DNA from: an uncultured Erythrobacter sp.
GTDB lineage: Bacteria; Pseudomonadota; Alphaproteobacteria; Sphingomonadales; Sphingomonadaceae
DNA length: 64,000 nucleotides
Assembly (NCBI RefSeq): GCF_947497915.1
Contig: NZ_CANMIJ010000002.1
Coordinates: forward strand, 248,001-312,000
Direction of reading: 5' to 3'
Part shown: in pieces, positions 27,024-34,823 of the stretch
How the letters are laid out: every line of letters begins with the position of its first letter
Position numbering within the stretch: the stretch's first letter is position 1
Program-made: the position numbers and the translations under genes
Notes under the pieces: model-generated
The model's database searches: none
What the model was told of the DNA's origin: nothing
The model's input: only the letters and a program-made list of their open reading frames with translations

Positions 27024-28136
27024 CTATTCTTCAGCGAAGATCGCAACCTCGTTCAACCCGTCGCTTGTGGCGCGACCGCGATACATGCCGGTGGTGTTGA
27101 AGCTGTAGAGCGCATGGCCTTCCGGCGTTACCATAATAATTCCGCCATCGCCGCCCAACTCCTTAACTTCGGCCATCACTTGGTCTGCCTCTTCTTGAGC
27201 AGATTGCGCGCTAAGCGGAAATTCCGATGCGTGGATGATGTAAGTTGGCAAACCGTCCGCATCTTTCGGCACAACCGATTGGATCGCAGCGACATCCATG
27301 CGGAAACGGTACCGCAGCCGGGTGCAAATCTCCTGCGCAACGCCGACGCGGATGAAATATTCGCCCCACCCCGTCGCCGACACCGCACAGCTGCGATTGT
27401 CCGCATAAGTCCCAGCGCCGATCACAGGCGCATCACCGATCCGGCCCCAACGCTTACCCGTCATCCCTCCAGTGGATGTGCCAGCAGCAAGGTTGCCGTC
27501 CATATCAAGCGCAACTGCGCCAACGGTGCCGAATTTGTGATCGACATCCAGCGCCGAAAGCTTGTCAGCTTTCATCCGCTCCAGCGACCGCAACCGGCGC
27601 TCAGTCGCGAACCATTCTGGGTTTGCAGTCTCAAGACCATTTTCCGAAGCGAATTGCTCTGCACCCTCCCCCATTAGAAACACATGCGGACTTTCGATGC
27701 GCACTTTGTCGGCCAGCAGGATCGGATTTTTGACTGTGGTCACGCCCGTAACGGCGCCTGCGCTGCGATCGCGCCCATCCATGATCGATGCGTCCAGTTC
27801 GTTGCGGCCTTCCCAAGTGAACACCGCACCGCGCCCTGCATTGAACAAGGGGTCATCTTCGAGCGGAATGATCGCGGCTTTTACTGCGTCCATCGCGCTG
27901 CCGCCATTCGCCAAAATCTCTTTGCCCGCATCCAGCGCATTCTGCAGCGCAGCCTCATAGGCCGCCTTTTGCTCTGCCGTCATCTTGTCCGGATCAAGCG
28001 TCCCAGCGCCGCCGTGGATCGCGATCGACCAGCCCGGCTTCCCATCCTGCGCATGGCCGGTTTGCGGAATCGAGGACATCGCCAAGGCGAAGAATAGTGC
28101 GAAAACCGCCGATGAAACTGAAAGATAATTACGCAT
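27024..28136 (-). CDS. Isoaspartyl peptidase/L-asparaginase (Ntn hydrolase), exported
   Basis: A 370-residue plant-type asparaginase family enzyme that cleaves isoaspartyl dipeptides and L-asparagine after autoproteolysis. The N-terminal hydrophobic segment (about 7-29, ending GHAQ) is a signal peptide, so it acts in the periplasm. The family motif IAIHGGAGTL opens the mature enzyme; the autocleavage site with the nucleophilic Thr is KFGTVGAVALD and the substrate loop is GTSTGGMTGKRWGRIGDAP. ATG 28136 is chosen since it opens the signal peptide; the frame extends 24 codons further without one. Confidence 0.9.
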   Translation of the reverse strand: MRNYLSVSSAVFALFFALAMSSIPQTGHAQDGKPGWSIAIHGGAGTLDPDKMTAEQKAAYEAALQNALDAGKEILANGGSAMDAVKAAIIPLEDDPLFNAGRGAVFTWEGRNELDASIMDGRDRSAGAVTGVTTVKNPILLADKVRIESPHVFLMGEGAEQFASENGLETANPEWFATERRLRSLERMKADKLSALDVDHKFGTVGAVALDMDGNLAAGTSTGGMTGKRWGRIGDAPVIGAGTYADNRSCAVSATGWGEYFIRVGVAQEICTRLRYRFRMDVAAIQSVVPKDADGLPTYIIHASEFPLSAQSAQEEADQVMAEVKELGGDGGIIMVTPEGHALYSFNTTGMYRGRATSDGLNEVAIFAEE

Positions 28137-28274
28137 ACAATCTCGAATCCTCGATGTGCTGTAAACAGCTGTAATTTTACGGGTCGTCCTATTTCGCTTT
28201 GCCTGCATCCGGTCCAGAAAAGCGGTCTACTTTACATTTAACCGTTTTTTCAAACTGACCAAAGGGGGTCTCCA

Positions 28275-29423
28275 ATGCAAATTGGCAAGTATTCATTCGA
28301 TCCAGAACTGGCGATGCAGCTGGCCGAAAAGGCAGCCTATGCCATCGGTATCCTTGTTGTCACCTGGTTGCTCGCAAAAGCAGCCAAATGGGCTTTCGCT
28401 AAACTCGTCGACACTGTCCCGTTTCTCAATCGCGGGATCAGCGGCGGACAAAGCGTCGGCCTATCGCTCGGCAAAATCGTTTCACTGCTGATCTGGCTGT
28501 TCGGCCTGATCGCAGTTCTTCAGGTGCTTGAACTCAACGCTGTCGCAGAACCTATCAATGGCCTTCTCAACAGCGTCATGGGCTTCATCCCGAAAATCGT
28601 TGGCGCAGGTCTGCTGCTGTTTATCGGCCTGATGATCGCCGGCATCGTCCGCGATATCGCTGTTACGGCAATGCAAACTGTGAACCTCGATAAATGGGCC
28701 AACAAAGGCGGTGTTGATGATGTGACCGGCAACACTGCGATCAGCAAGACATTGGGTACGATTGTCTACGCGCTCATCGCCATTCCCGTGGCAATTGGCG
28801 CGCTGGGCGTGCTCAACATTGCGTCCATCTCTGGCCCTGCGACTGATATGCTTGCAATGGTGATGGCAGCGATCCCGAACATCATCGCCGCCGGCATCCT
28901 GCTGGGCATCGGCTACTTGATCAGCCGGTTTGTCGTTGGCTTGCTTGGCGAACTGCTCGCCGGTCTTGGCATTGACGGTCCGATCTCGGCAATGGGGCTT
29001 TTGCCAACCGAAACGAAGGCGTCGTCCGTCATTGCGCGGATTGTTCAGATCGCGATCATCCTGTTCTTTGCAATCGCAGCGACACGGATGCTTGGCTTCC
29101 CTGAACTGACATCGATCCTTGATCAGGTTCTGGCTCTGGGCGGCAGTGTCGTGTTCGGCGCCGTTGTCATCGCCGCTGGTTTCCTCATCGCCAATATGCT
29201 GGGCAAGATGCTTGGCGGCGCGGGTATGGCGGGCAGTGTCGTTCGCTATGCGACCATGCTGCTGTTTGCCTTCATGGGCCTTCAGTTCATGGGCGTGGGC
29301 GAAGAGATCGTGCAAACCGCATTCAGCGCGCTTGTCATCGGCCTCGCAGTTGCTGGCTCACTCGCATTCGGCCTTGGCGGACGCGAATGGGCAGCGAAGA
29401 AGCTGGAGCAAATGGACAAATAA
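28275..29423 (+). CDS. MscS-related 'conserved TM helix' membrane protein
   Basis: A 382-residue very hydrophobic protein with repeated 'conserved TM helix' units: NSVMGFIPKIVGAGLLLFIGLMIAGIVRDI and AMVMAAIPNIIAAGILLGIGYLISRFVVGLL are clear copies, and LDQVLALGGSVVFGAVVIAAGFLIANML is a third. This resembles CmpX-type mechanosensitive channel relatives, but I see no C-terminal MscS beta domain, so channel function is uncertain. The ribosome site AAGGGGGT precedes the ATG. It is divergent from the peptidase (138 bp) and followed by a strong terminator. Confidence 0.78.
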   Translation: MQIGKYSFDPELAMQLAEKAAYAIGILVVTWLLAKAAKWAFAKLVDTVPFLNRGISGGQSVGLSLGKIVSLLIWLFGLIAVLQVLELNAVAEPINGLLNSVMGFIPKIVGAGLLLFIGLMIAGIVRDIAVTAMQTVNLDKWANKGGVDDVTGNTAISKTLGTIVYALIAIPVAIGALGVLNIASISGPATDMLAMVMAAIPNIIAAGILLGIGYLISRFVVGLLGELLAGLGIDGPISAMGLLPTETKASSVIARIVQIAIILFFAIAATRMLGFPELTSILDQVLALGGSVVFGAVVIAAGFLIANMLGKMLGGAGMAGSVVRYATMLLFAFMGLQFMGVGEEIVQTAFSALVIGLAVAGSLAFGLGGREWAAKKLEQMDK

Positions 29424-29458
29424 ACTTCGGTTCTCAAAAACCGAATTCTTGAACGCTT

Positions 29459-29491
29459 AAGGGGCGCGGTGGCTTGATCACCGCGCCCCTT
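29459..29491 (+). terminator. Rho-independent terminator
   Basis: AAGGGGCGCGGTG pairs perfectly with CACCGCGCCCCTT (13 bp) around a 7-nt loop, followed by a T-rich tract, 35 bases after the stop at 29423. Confidence 0.9.
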
Positions 29492-29589
29492 TCCTTTTCC
29501 GTCACCTGCAATCCCATTCGGAATATTGCTGACAAGCGGCCAGAACTGCGCGACTACTCGCTGCGATAACGCATACTCGGAGACACGCG

Positions 29590-30540
29590 ATGAACAGTTT
29601 TGGCGAAAAAAGCACAGCGAGCGACGTTCTCGCCAGCAAAGACCTATCCGGAAAAACGGTGTTCATCACTGGTGGAAACTCGGGCCTAGGTTTGGAAACA
29701 GGCCGCGCTATGGCGGCTCAGGGCGCGCATGTCGTTTTGGCAGGGCGCGATCAGAGGAAGCTTGATGATGCAGTATCTGCCATCAAGGCAGACAGCCCCG
29801 AAGCCAAAGTCGAGACTATCATTTGCGATCTTGGCGCATTGGATAGCGTTCGTTCGTGCGGCGACGAAGCCCGCAGCCGTTTTGATGCAATCGATATCTT
29901 GATCAACAATGCCGGTGTAATGGCAACGCCCAGAGGCACAACTTCGGACGGGTTCGAGACGCAGTTCGGCACCAATCATGTCGGCCATTTCCTCCTGACC
30001 AAACAGCTTATGCCGCTCGTCGAGAAGGGTCAGGATAAACGCATCATCAATTTGTCCAGCCGCGGTCACCATATGGCTCCGGCTAACCTTGACGACCCCA
30101 ATTTTGAAACCAGCGACTACAACGAATGGCTAAGTTACGGCCAATCGAAGACCGCGAACGTCCTCTTCACAGTTGGGCTAGAAAAACGTTTCGCTGACAA
30201 GGGTGTCCATTCCTACGCTGTGCACCCGGGCGGGATTCAGACGAACCTTAGCCGCCATTTGAGTCAGGAACAGACTGATGCGCTGGTTTCGCGCGTTGTC
30301 GCAAGCGATCCTGGCTTTGCGTGGAAGACAATTCCGCAAGGCGCAGCAACACAGTGCTGGGCCGCAACCGCAGACGAACTTGGGGGGCAAGGCGGGCTGT
30401 ATTGCGAGGATTGCCATGTCGCCGAAATAGACGACACGTCTTCGATGGGCGGGGTCCGCAGCTATGCGCTTGATACTGCAAACGCGGACAGACTCTGGTC
30501 GATTAGCGAAGAGATGGTCGGCGAAAATTTCACCGCCTGA
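29590..30540 (+). CDS. Short-chain dehydrogenase/reductase
   Basis: A 316-residue SDR. Cofactor motif TGGNSGLGLETG (TGxxxGxG), NNAGVM, catalytic Ser in NLSSRGHH and the Tyr-Lys pair in YGQSKTAN are all present. It resembles the retinol dehydrogenase/WW-oxidoreductase-like branch of SDRs with the long substrate loop. The preference for NADP(H) is plausible from AGRDQRKL after strand 2 (Arg instead of Asp). Substrate unknown. It is convergent with the esterase gene five bases away. Confidence 0.88.
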   Translation: MNSFGEKSTASDVLASKDLSGKTVFITGGNSGLGLETGRAMAAQGAHVVLAGRDQRKLDDAVSAIKADSPEAKVETIICDLGALDSVRSCGDEARSRFDAIDILINNAGVMATPRGTTSDGFETQFGTNHVGHFLLTKQLMPLVEKGQDKRIINLSSRGHHMAPANLDDPNFETSDYNEWLSYGQSKTANVLFTVGLEKRFADKGVHSYAVHPGGIQTNLSRHLSQEQTDALVSRVVASDPGFAWKTIPQGAATQCWAATADELGGQGGLYCEDCHVAEIDDTSSMGGVRSYALDTANADRLWSISEEMVGENFTA

Positions 30541-30545
30541 TCCGT

Positions 30546-31484
30546 TCACTCGGCCAGAAATTCGCCGAGTAGCTTGATCGTATCTTTGGACTCACTGGTC
30601 GGCGTTACCGCCATAAAGACATGCGGCGCTGCTTCGTATTCATAGAGTTTGGCGTCGATCCCTGCATCTCGAAGCTTGCCAGTGAATGTGCGGCTATCGA
30701 TGATGAAAAGGTCATGCCGCCCCGTCCAAATGCGGGTTGGCGGTAGCTTAGCAAGATCCTCTTTCGCGGTGTAAAGCGGACTGCATTCGGGACTCGCAAA
30801 ATCGCGGTCGCCTGCAAACATTTTACCGCAGCTACGCAATGTGCCGATCTTCAGCATGAAATCATGCGGCTCAACCGCTTTGATAGCGGAGTCTGCCATC
30901 GTCAGATCCAGCCACGGTGCGAACAGCGCCAATTTCCCTGGCTGCGGACCTCCGGCCTTGGCCAGACGCAGCGCCAAGCTAAGCGCCATATGTCCGCCAG
31001 CGCTGTCGCCGTTCAATACAATGCGCGAGGGATCATGCTCGGCCGCGATCTTTGAATAGACGGCGTCTGCAAGCGCATCTTGGGATGCGTAGGAGTTTTC
31101 CGGCACAACGTTATAGAGCGGCAAAGTGATACTCACGCCAAGCTGATCAACCATCGCAGCGGCAAGAGGCCAGTGCTCTTTGAACATCGGCAGGACAAAC
31201 CCGCCGCCATGGAAATAGAGCATGTGCCATCGGCCAGGCCCCGATTTGGGGTGGATCGTTACGACTTTTTGATCCGCAGCGGACCAATGCTCCACCGAGT
31301 ACCGTTGCTCGAACTTGCCTGGCATTGCGGCATCTTTGGGCATCGCGCGCGCTGCCATATATTCTTCGAACTCATCGGAAGTGTGCGGAAAGACGGGCTT
31401 ACGCTTGGCCATCAGCCATTTGACACCGCGCAGCAGCATGCTTGCCTTTATCGTGCGCTGTTCAATCGATGTGCCGGTTAGCAT
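30546..31484 (-). CDS. Alpha/beta hydrolase (HSL-like esterase)
   Basis: A 312-residue esterase of the hormone-sensitive lipase family. Oxyanion motif YFHGGGFVLP, nucleophile Ser in LNGDSAGGHMAL (GDSAGG), and the C-terminal His in EAAPHVFMAV are visible, with the acid in TGRHDLFIIDS. Start ATG 31484 follows a GGGAG site. It begins 45 bp after bufC on the same strand with no obvious terminator between, so it may be the last gene of the bufBC transcript; there is no known functional link. Confidence 0.85.
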   Translation of the reverse strand: MLTGTSIEQRTIKASMLLRGVKWLMAKRKPVFPHTSDEFEEYMAARAMPKDAAMPGKFEQRYSVEHWSAADQKVVTIHPKSGPGRWHMLYFHGGGFVLPMFKEHWPLAAAMVDQLGVSITLPLYNVVPENSYASQDALADAVYSKIAAEHDPSRIVLNGDSAGGHMALSLALRLAKAGGPQPGKLALFAPWLDLTMADSAIKAVEPHDFMLKIGTLRSCGKMFAGDRDFASPECSPLYTAKEDLAKLPPTRIWTGRHDLFIIDSRTFTGKLRDAGIDAKLYEYEAAPHVFMAVTPTSESKDTIKLLGEFLAE

Positions 31485-31529
31485 CGCGTATCTCCCTTTG
31501 ATGCAAAGGTGACGTGAGCCATCAAGGAG

Positions 31530-32327
31530 TCAAGCTTTGACGCCGACAATAAGCCCTTCATTCAACCATTCGCCAAGCATAGCGCCCGCTTGCACAGCGG
31601 CCTGTTGAATCGCCTCGGCATCGGGATCGCCGCCTGCAAGCAGCATGATGGCCTCCCCATAACTCGCCCCGCTTTGCATCGCATCAAAAGCGCGCGCAGT
31701 GCCTGTCGTCACGATTTGAAACGTCGGCAGTTCGCCTTCGCGGGAGACTATGCAGCCCTTCGCCATTTCAAGTAGCGGATCAGGCCTGTCTGCAGATGCG
31801 TCCTCTTCCAAAGCAATCCAAAGGGCGGAAAGGTTCGCGCGCACTTCGCGTGATGAGGCCCGCGGTTGGAACTCTATCTGCAAACCCATCCAGTCCTCAT
31901 CTCGAAATTCTGCCGTTGCCGGGCCAAATTCCGACGCGCCAAAAGGCTGCGTTTCGGGCGCATTGGACACTTGAAGCATGGCCCATTCGAGCCATGCGAG
32001 TTCGGCAACTTCTGGATTGTTCGCGAACAATTGGGCGCAGGTTGCATCAAAACCTGATCCCGCCTCCTCAATCGTCCAACCCGATGGCGGGTGGGCAATC
32101 GCGTGATGGGCTGCGACTTTCTTGAAAGGGCCTTCGCCAACATAGCGTGCGGTGCGTTCAAACGTATTCTCAAGCGCACCCACCAGAGCCGAGCGGTAAT
32201 TGCCGCGATAAACGGACATACCAGCCGTCTGCGAATTTCCCCACCCCTCCGGCAGAGGTGCATCTTCATCTAGGACACTGCGCAGGAACGCGGCCTGCCG
32301 GTCTGCCAAGGTCTGCCGAGCGCTCAC
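31530..32327 (-). CDS. bufC: Bufferin maturation partner BufC (DUF2063 domain)
   Basis: A 265-residue protein of the DUF2063 family ('putative DNA-binding domain' in databases). The N-terminal helical domain shows LADRQAAFLRSVLDEDAPLP and MSVYRGNYRSALVGALENTFERTARYVGE, the family hallmark; the C-terminal half is variable. In buf loci DUF2063 proteins pair with the DUF692 enzyme and recognise the precursor peptide, as MbnC does in methanobactin synthesis. Its start overlaps the bufB stop by four bases (ATGA), which supports a heterodimer made in equal amounts. Confidence 0.88.
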   Translation of the reverse strand: MSARQTLADRQAAFLRSVLDEDAPLPEGWGNSQTAGMSVYRGNYRSALVGALENTFERTARYVGEGPFKKVAAHHAIAHPPSGWTIEEAGSGFDATCAQLFANNPEVAELAWLEWAMLQVSNAPETQPFGASEFGPATAEFRDEDWMGLQIEFQPRASSREVRANLSALWIALEEDASADRPDPLLEMAKGCIVSREGELPTFQIVTTGTARAFDAMQSGASYGEAIMLLAGGDPDAEAIQQAAVQAGAMLGEWLNEGLIVGVKA

Positions 32328-33178
32328 GCGGGAACCAGCGCCTCACTCGCAATTCCGCGCGCACGGTCCAGTTCGGCTAGCAATTCTGGAAGCGGCGGAA
32401 TATCTTCGTCACGCTCGATCATGGTGGCGACTGGCTGAGGCAGCATCGCGGTTGCTTTGGCGTAGAGATCCCAAACACCATCAACGACAGCGCGATCATG
32501 CGTGTCGATTATCACGGGCCGGCCATCAGTCGCAGGATCATGGCCTGCCAAGTGAATTTGGCGAACACGGTCCAGCGGCAGACCCGCGAGATATTCGTCC
32601 TGCGAAAATCCATGATTGCGCGCGCTGACATAGATGTTGTTCACGTCCAGCAGCAAATAGCAGCCGGTGCGCTGCGCCATTTCTGACAAGAATTGCCATT
32701 CGCTCAATTCGTCTTCGGGGAATGTGAGATAGCTGGACGGGTTTTCAAACAGCATCGCGCGGCCAAGCTCGTTTTGCGCCCGGTCAATATTCGCGCAGAC
32801 TGCGGTCAATGCCTCTTCGGTGAGCGGCATTGGCAAAAGATCATGGCTGTTATGGGCGCTGGTGCGTGTCCAGCACAGGTGATCAGACACCCACAACGGG
32901 TCAACGCGCCGCTCCAGCCGTTTGAGCTTTGCAAGGTGATCGGGATCAAGTCCGCCAGCAGAACCGATGGACATGGACACCCCGTGCAGGATCACCGGAT
33001 GTTTCTCACGGACCTGATCCAGAATGCGCAGCTGCCGCCCGCCGTCGATCATATAGTTTTCGCTGATCACCTCGACAAAATCGACTGGCACGTCGGATTC
33101 CAGAAAATCCTCATAATGCGTCCGGCGCAGGCCAAGGCCGAAACCGTCAAACGGCGCGATTGTGGATGGTTGCTGCAT
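32324..33178 (-). CDS. bufB: Multinuclear non-haem iron oxidative enzyme BufB (DUF692)
   Basis: A 284-residue TIM-barrel enzyme of the MNIO/DUF692 family, related to MbnB. Likely metal-ligand motifs are all visible: H65 in LHGVSMSIGSAGG, H100 in VSDHLCW, E145 in ENPSSYL, D178 in LLLDVNN, H189, H213 in HLAGHDP, and the D-T-H-D motif near 225. In bufferin biosynthesis this enzyme class modifies cysteines of a DUF2282 precursor to copper-binding heterocycles. ATG 33178 with an AGAG-type ribosome site is preferred; an in-frame start at 33250 would add 24 unrelated residues. A SigF-type promoter motif points toward this gene from 33330. Confidence 0.92.
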   Translation of the reverse strand: MQQPSTIAPFDGFGLGLRRTHYEDFLESDVPVDFVEVISENYMIDGGRQLRILDQVREKHPVILHGVSMSIGSAGGLDPDHLAKLKRLERRVDPLWVSDHLCWTRTSAHNSHDLLPMPLTEEALTAVCANIDRAQNELGRAMLFENPSSYLTFPEDELSEWQFLSEMAQRTGCYLLLDVNNIYVSARNHGFSQDEYLAGLPLDRVRQIHLAGHDPATDGRPVIIDTHDRAVVDGVWDLYAKATAMLPQPVATMIERDEDIPPLPELLAELDRARGIASEALVPA

Positions 33179-33304
33179 GGTTCGCTCTCTTATCACAATG
33201 GCAGCCAAATCGAATGCCTGATCGACTTTACGGCATAATGCGCCGCTCATTGTGCAGGACGCCCTAACACGATAGCCTCACATTTGCTGGCGCTTATGGG
33301 AGTG

Positions 33305-33330
33305 TTCGCCCGCACGGTGCCCGTCGTTAC
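33305..33330 (-). promoter_or_regulatory. SigF-type promoter facing bufBC
   Basis: On the minus strand GTAACG (33330-33325) is followed by 16 bases and CGAA (33308-33305). This matches the alphaproteobacterial SigF consensus GTAACC-N16-CGAA at 9 of 10 positions, with the exact spacer. It would start a transcript about 115-120 nt upstream of bufB. Pattern match only. Confidence 0.65.
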
Positions 33331-33382
33331 AGGGATTAAAGTCGGGCGCAGCAGAGGGAGCGAAGATATTTTTCAGTTTTTT

Positions 33383-33408
33383 GTAACCGCATCGCCGAGC
33401 CGTGCGAA
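33383..33408 (+). promoter_or_regulatory. SigF-type promoter of bufA1-doxX-sigF-nrsF
   Basis: GTAACC (33383-33388), a 16-base spacer and CGAA (33405-33408) match the SigF consensus at all ten positions. It predicts a start about 50 nt upstream of bufA1 and points away from the bufBC motif 52 bp to the left. Confidence 0.8.
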
Positions 33409-33465
33409 CTGCAGGATGTGTCCAGCATGATGCCGGGCGAAACAAAGAGTTTTGGAGATACCCCC

Positions 33466-33747
33466 ATGAACGCCAAATCAATTGCAAACATCGCCGGTCT
33501 CGCACTTACTGCGGGCATCGCAGCTGGCCTCGCTACCACCCCGGTCGCGGCACAAGGTGCCAAAGAGAAATGCTACGGCGTATCCAAAGCAGGCAAGAAT
33601 GATTGCGCTGCTGGCCCGGGCACAAGCTGCGCAGGCACCTCGACAAAAGATTACCAGGGCAACGCCTGGACATATGTCGACAAAGGCACCTGCGTGAAAA
33701 TCAAAACGCCAAAAGGCAACGGCTCGCTGAAGCCGGTTAAACGATAA
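33466..33747 (+). CDS. bufA1: Bufferin-type copper-binding RiPP precursor BufA1 (DUF2282)
   Basis: A 93-residue precursor. Residues 1-29 are a Sec signal peptide ending in PVAA, so the mature peptide of about 64 residues is periplasmic. It carries four cysteines, C36, C47, C55 and C76, in the DUF2282 pattern ([25 protein letters not shown]). Family members are post-translationally modified on cysteines by BufB/BufC and bind copper, protecting cells from excess copper. ATG 33466 with GGAG eight bases upstream is chosen over an in-frame ATG 16 codons earlier. Unlike the usual arrangement, bufBC are divergent rather than downstream. Confidence 0.9.
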   Translation: MNAKSIANIAGLALTAGIAAGLATTPVAAQGAKEKCYGVSKAGKNDCAAGPGTSCAGTSTKDYQGNAWTYVDKGTCVKIKTPKGNGSLKPVKR

Positions 33748-33754
33748 ATCAACA

Positions 33755-33796
33755 CCCGGCTGCTGGCCTGTCAGGCAAATACCGGGCCCGCAGCCG
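33755..33796 (+). promoter_or_regulatory. Structured spacer between bufA1 and doxX
   Basis: Several alternative pairings are possible in this 70-bp gap: CGGCTGC 33757-33763 with GCAGCCG 33790-33796, CCCGG with CCGGG, and an inner GCCT/AGGC hairpin at 33766-33776. There is no T tract, so it is more likely a partial attenuator or RNA-stability element that makes bufA1 message more abundant than the downstream sigma factor message. Confidence 0.4.
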
Positions 33797-33816
33797 CTGA
33801 TATCTGGAGGAATACA

Positions 33817-34290
33817 ATGAGCGGACTTACAAACCTATGGCAACGAGTGACGGGCATTTTGTCAGGCACAATTGCCGAAAGCATCGCGCAGCTTTTTGCT
33901 CGCATCGCATTGGCCGGAATTTTCTGGCGGTCATACCAGACCAAAGTCGTTGATGGCACTTGGCTGCAGATCGATGAGACCCAGTATTTCATCTTCGAGA
34001 ATGAATTCTCAGGACTGCCGATCCCAACCGATCTTGCGGTTCCAATGGCAACCTACGCCGAGTTCGCGTTCCCGATCCTGCTTGCTCTTGGCCTCTTCAC
34101 CCGTTTCTCGGCGCTCGCGCTGATGGGTATGGCTGTGGTCATCCAGCTCTTCGTATTCCCCGATGCGGCTCACTTCTTTGGCTGGGCAATCACCGTTCTG
34201 GCGCTTGGTGCGTTCCTTGTAAGCCGCGGCGGCGGGCTGTTCTCGCTCGATGCGATCCTTGGCCGCTTCACGGCTCCGAAAGCCAGCTAA
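33817..34290 (+). CDS. DoxX family membrane protein
   Basis: A 157-residue four-helix membrane protein of the DoxX family: RIALAGIFWRSYQTKVVDG, then FAFPILLALGLFTRFSALALMGMAVVIQLFVFPDAAHFFGWAITVLALGAFLVSRGGG covers the last three helices. DoxX genes regularly accompany DUF2282/DUF692/DUF2063 genes. Its job in copper handling is not established; a quinone- or thiol-linked redox role is only a suggestion. It follows bufA1 by 69 bp with a strong GGAGG site and the sigma gene begins at once after it. Confidence 0.85.
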   Translation: MSGLTNLWQRVTGILSGTIAESIAQLFARIALAGIFWRSYQTKVVDGTWLQIDETQYFIFENEFSGLPIPTDLAVPMATYAEFAFPILLALGLFTRFSALALMGMAVVIQLFVFPDAAHFFGWAITVLALGAFLVSRGGGLFSLDAILGRFTAPKAS

Positions 34291-34291
34291 G

Positions 34292-34822
34292 ATGGTCGCC
34301 GACGAACCAACCCTCGCTCGCCTCATGGTGGCAACACAGGACGGCGACAAAGCCGCCGGCAATGTGTTGCTAACCGAGGTGGGCGTCTGGTTGGAGCGGT
34401 ATTTCCGGCGCCGGGTGCCCCCGCACCAGACCGACGATCTGGTGCAGGAAGTGCTCATATCGTTCTATACCAAGCGCGGGACATGGGATCCCTCGCGTCC
34501 TTTCCTGCCATGGCTTGCCGCCATTGCGCGCTATCGCTGGGTCGATCACCTGCGCAAGGTTTACAAGCACGAAAGCCAGGAACTGATGGAAGATGACGCG
34601 GTGGAGGACAGCGAAGAAGATGTTGTCCTAGCCCGTGTCAGCCTGGACCGCCTGTTTGGCCAGATACCCGAAAAACAGGCCGAAGTTATCGAAATGGTCA
34701 AGATCGGCGGATTGTCTGTCCGTGAGGCCGCAGAGAAAACCGGACAAAGCGAAAGTCTGGTGAAAGTGAATATCCATCGTGGCCTGAAAAAGCTCGCTAC
34801 CTTGGTTGAGAAAGCTGATTGA
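34292..34822 (+). CDS. sigF: ECF sigma factor, SigF-like
   Basis: A 176-residue ECF sigma factor. Region 2 shows TDDLVQEVLISFYTKRGTW and FLPWLAAIARYRWVDHLRK; region 4 shows LFGQIPEKQAEVIEMVKIGGLSVREAAEKTGQSESLVKVNIHRGLKKL. The gene is followed at once by a DUF1109 gene, the SigF-NrsF pairing known from Caulobacter, where it answers to metal and oxidative stress. ATG 34292 is one base past the doxX stop; the frame's upstream ATG lies inside doxX. The two SigF-type promoters around bufA1/bufB are its obvious targets, so it should be autoregulated. Confidence 0.87.
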   Translation: MVADEPTLARLMVATQDGDKAAGNVLLTEVGVWLERYFRRRVPPHQTDDLVQEVLISFYTKRGTWDPSRPFLPWLAAIARYRWVDHLRKVYKHESQELMEDDAVEDSEEDVVLARVSLDRLFGQIPEKQAEVIEMVKIGGLSVREAAEKTGQSESLVKVNIHRGLKKLATLVEKAD

Positions 34823-34823
34823 A

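Noticed and set aside
27114..27677. Open frame of 187 residues opposite the isoaspartyl peptidase
   Set aside because: Antisense to a gene with clear catalytic motifs; composition is that of a frame shadow.
28482..29315. 277-residue minus-strand open frame opposite the MscS-related gene
   Set aside because: His/Asp/Gln-rich antisense shadow of a strongly hydrophobic coding frame.
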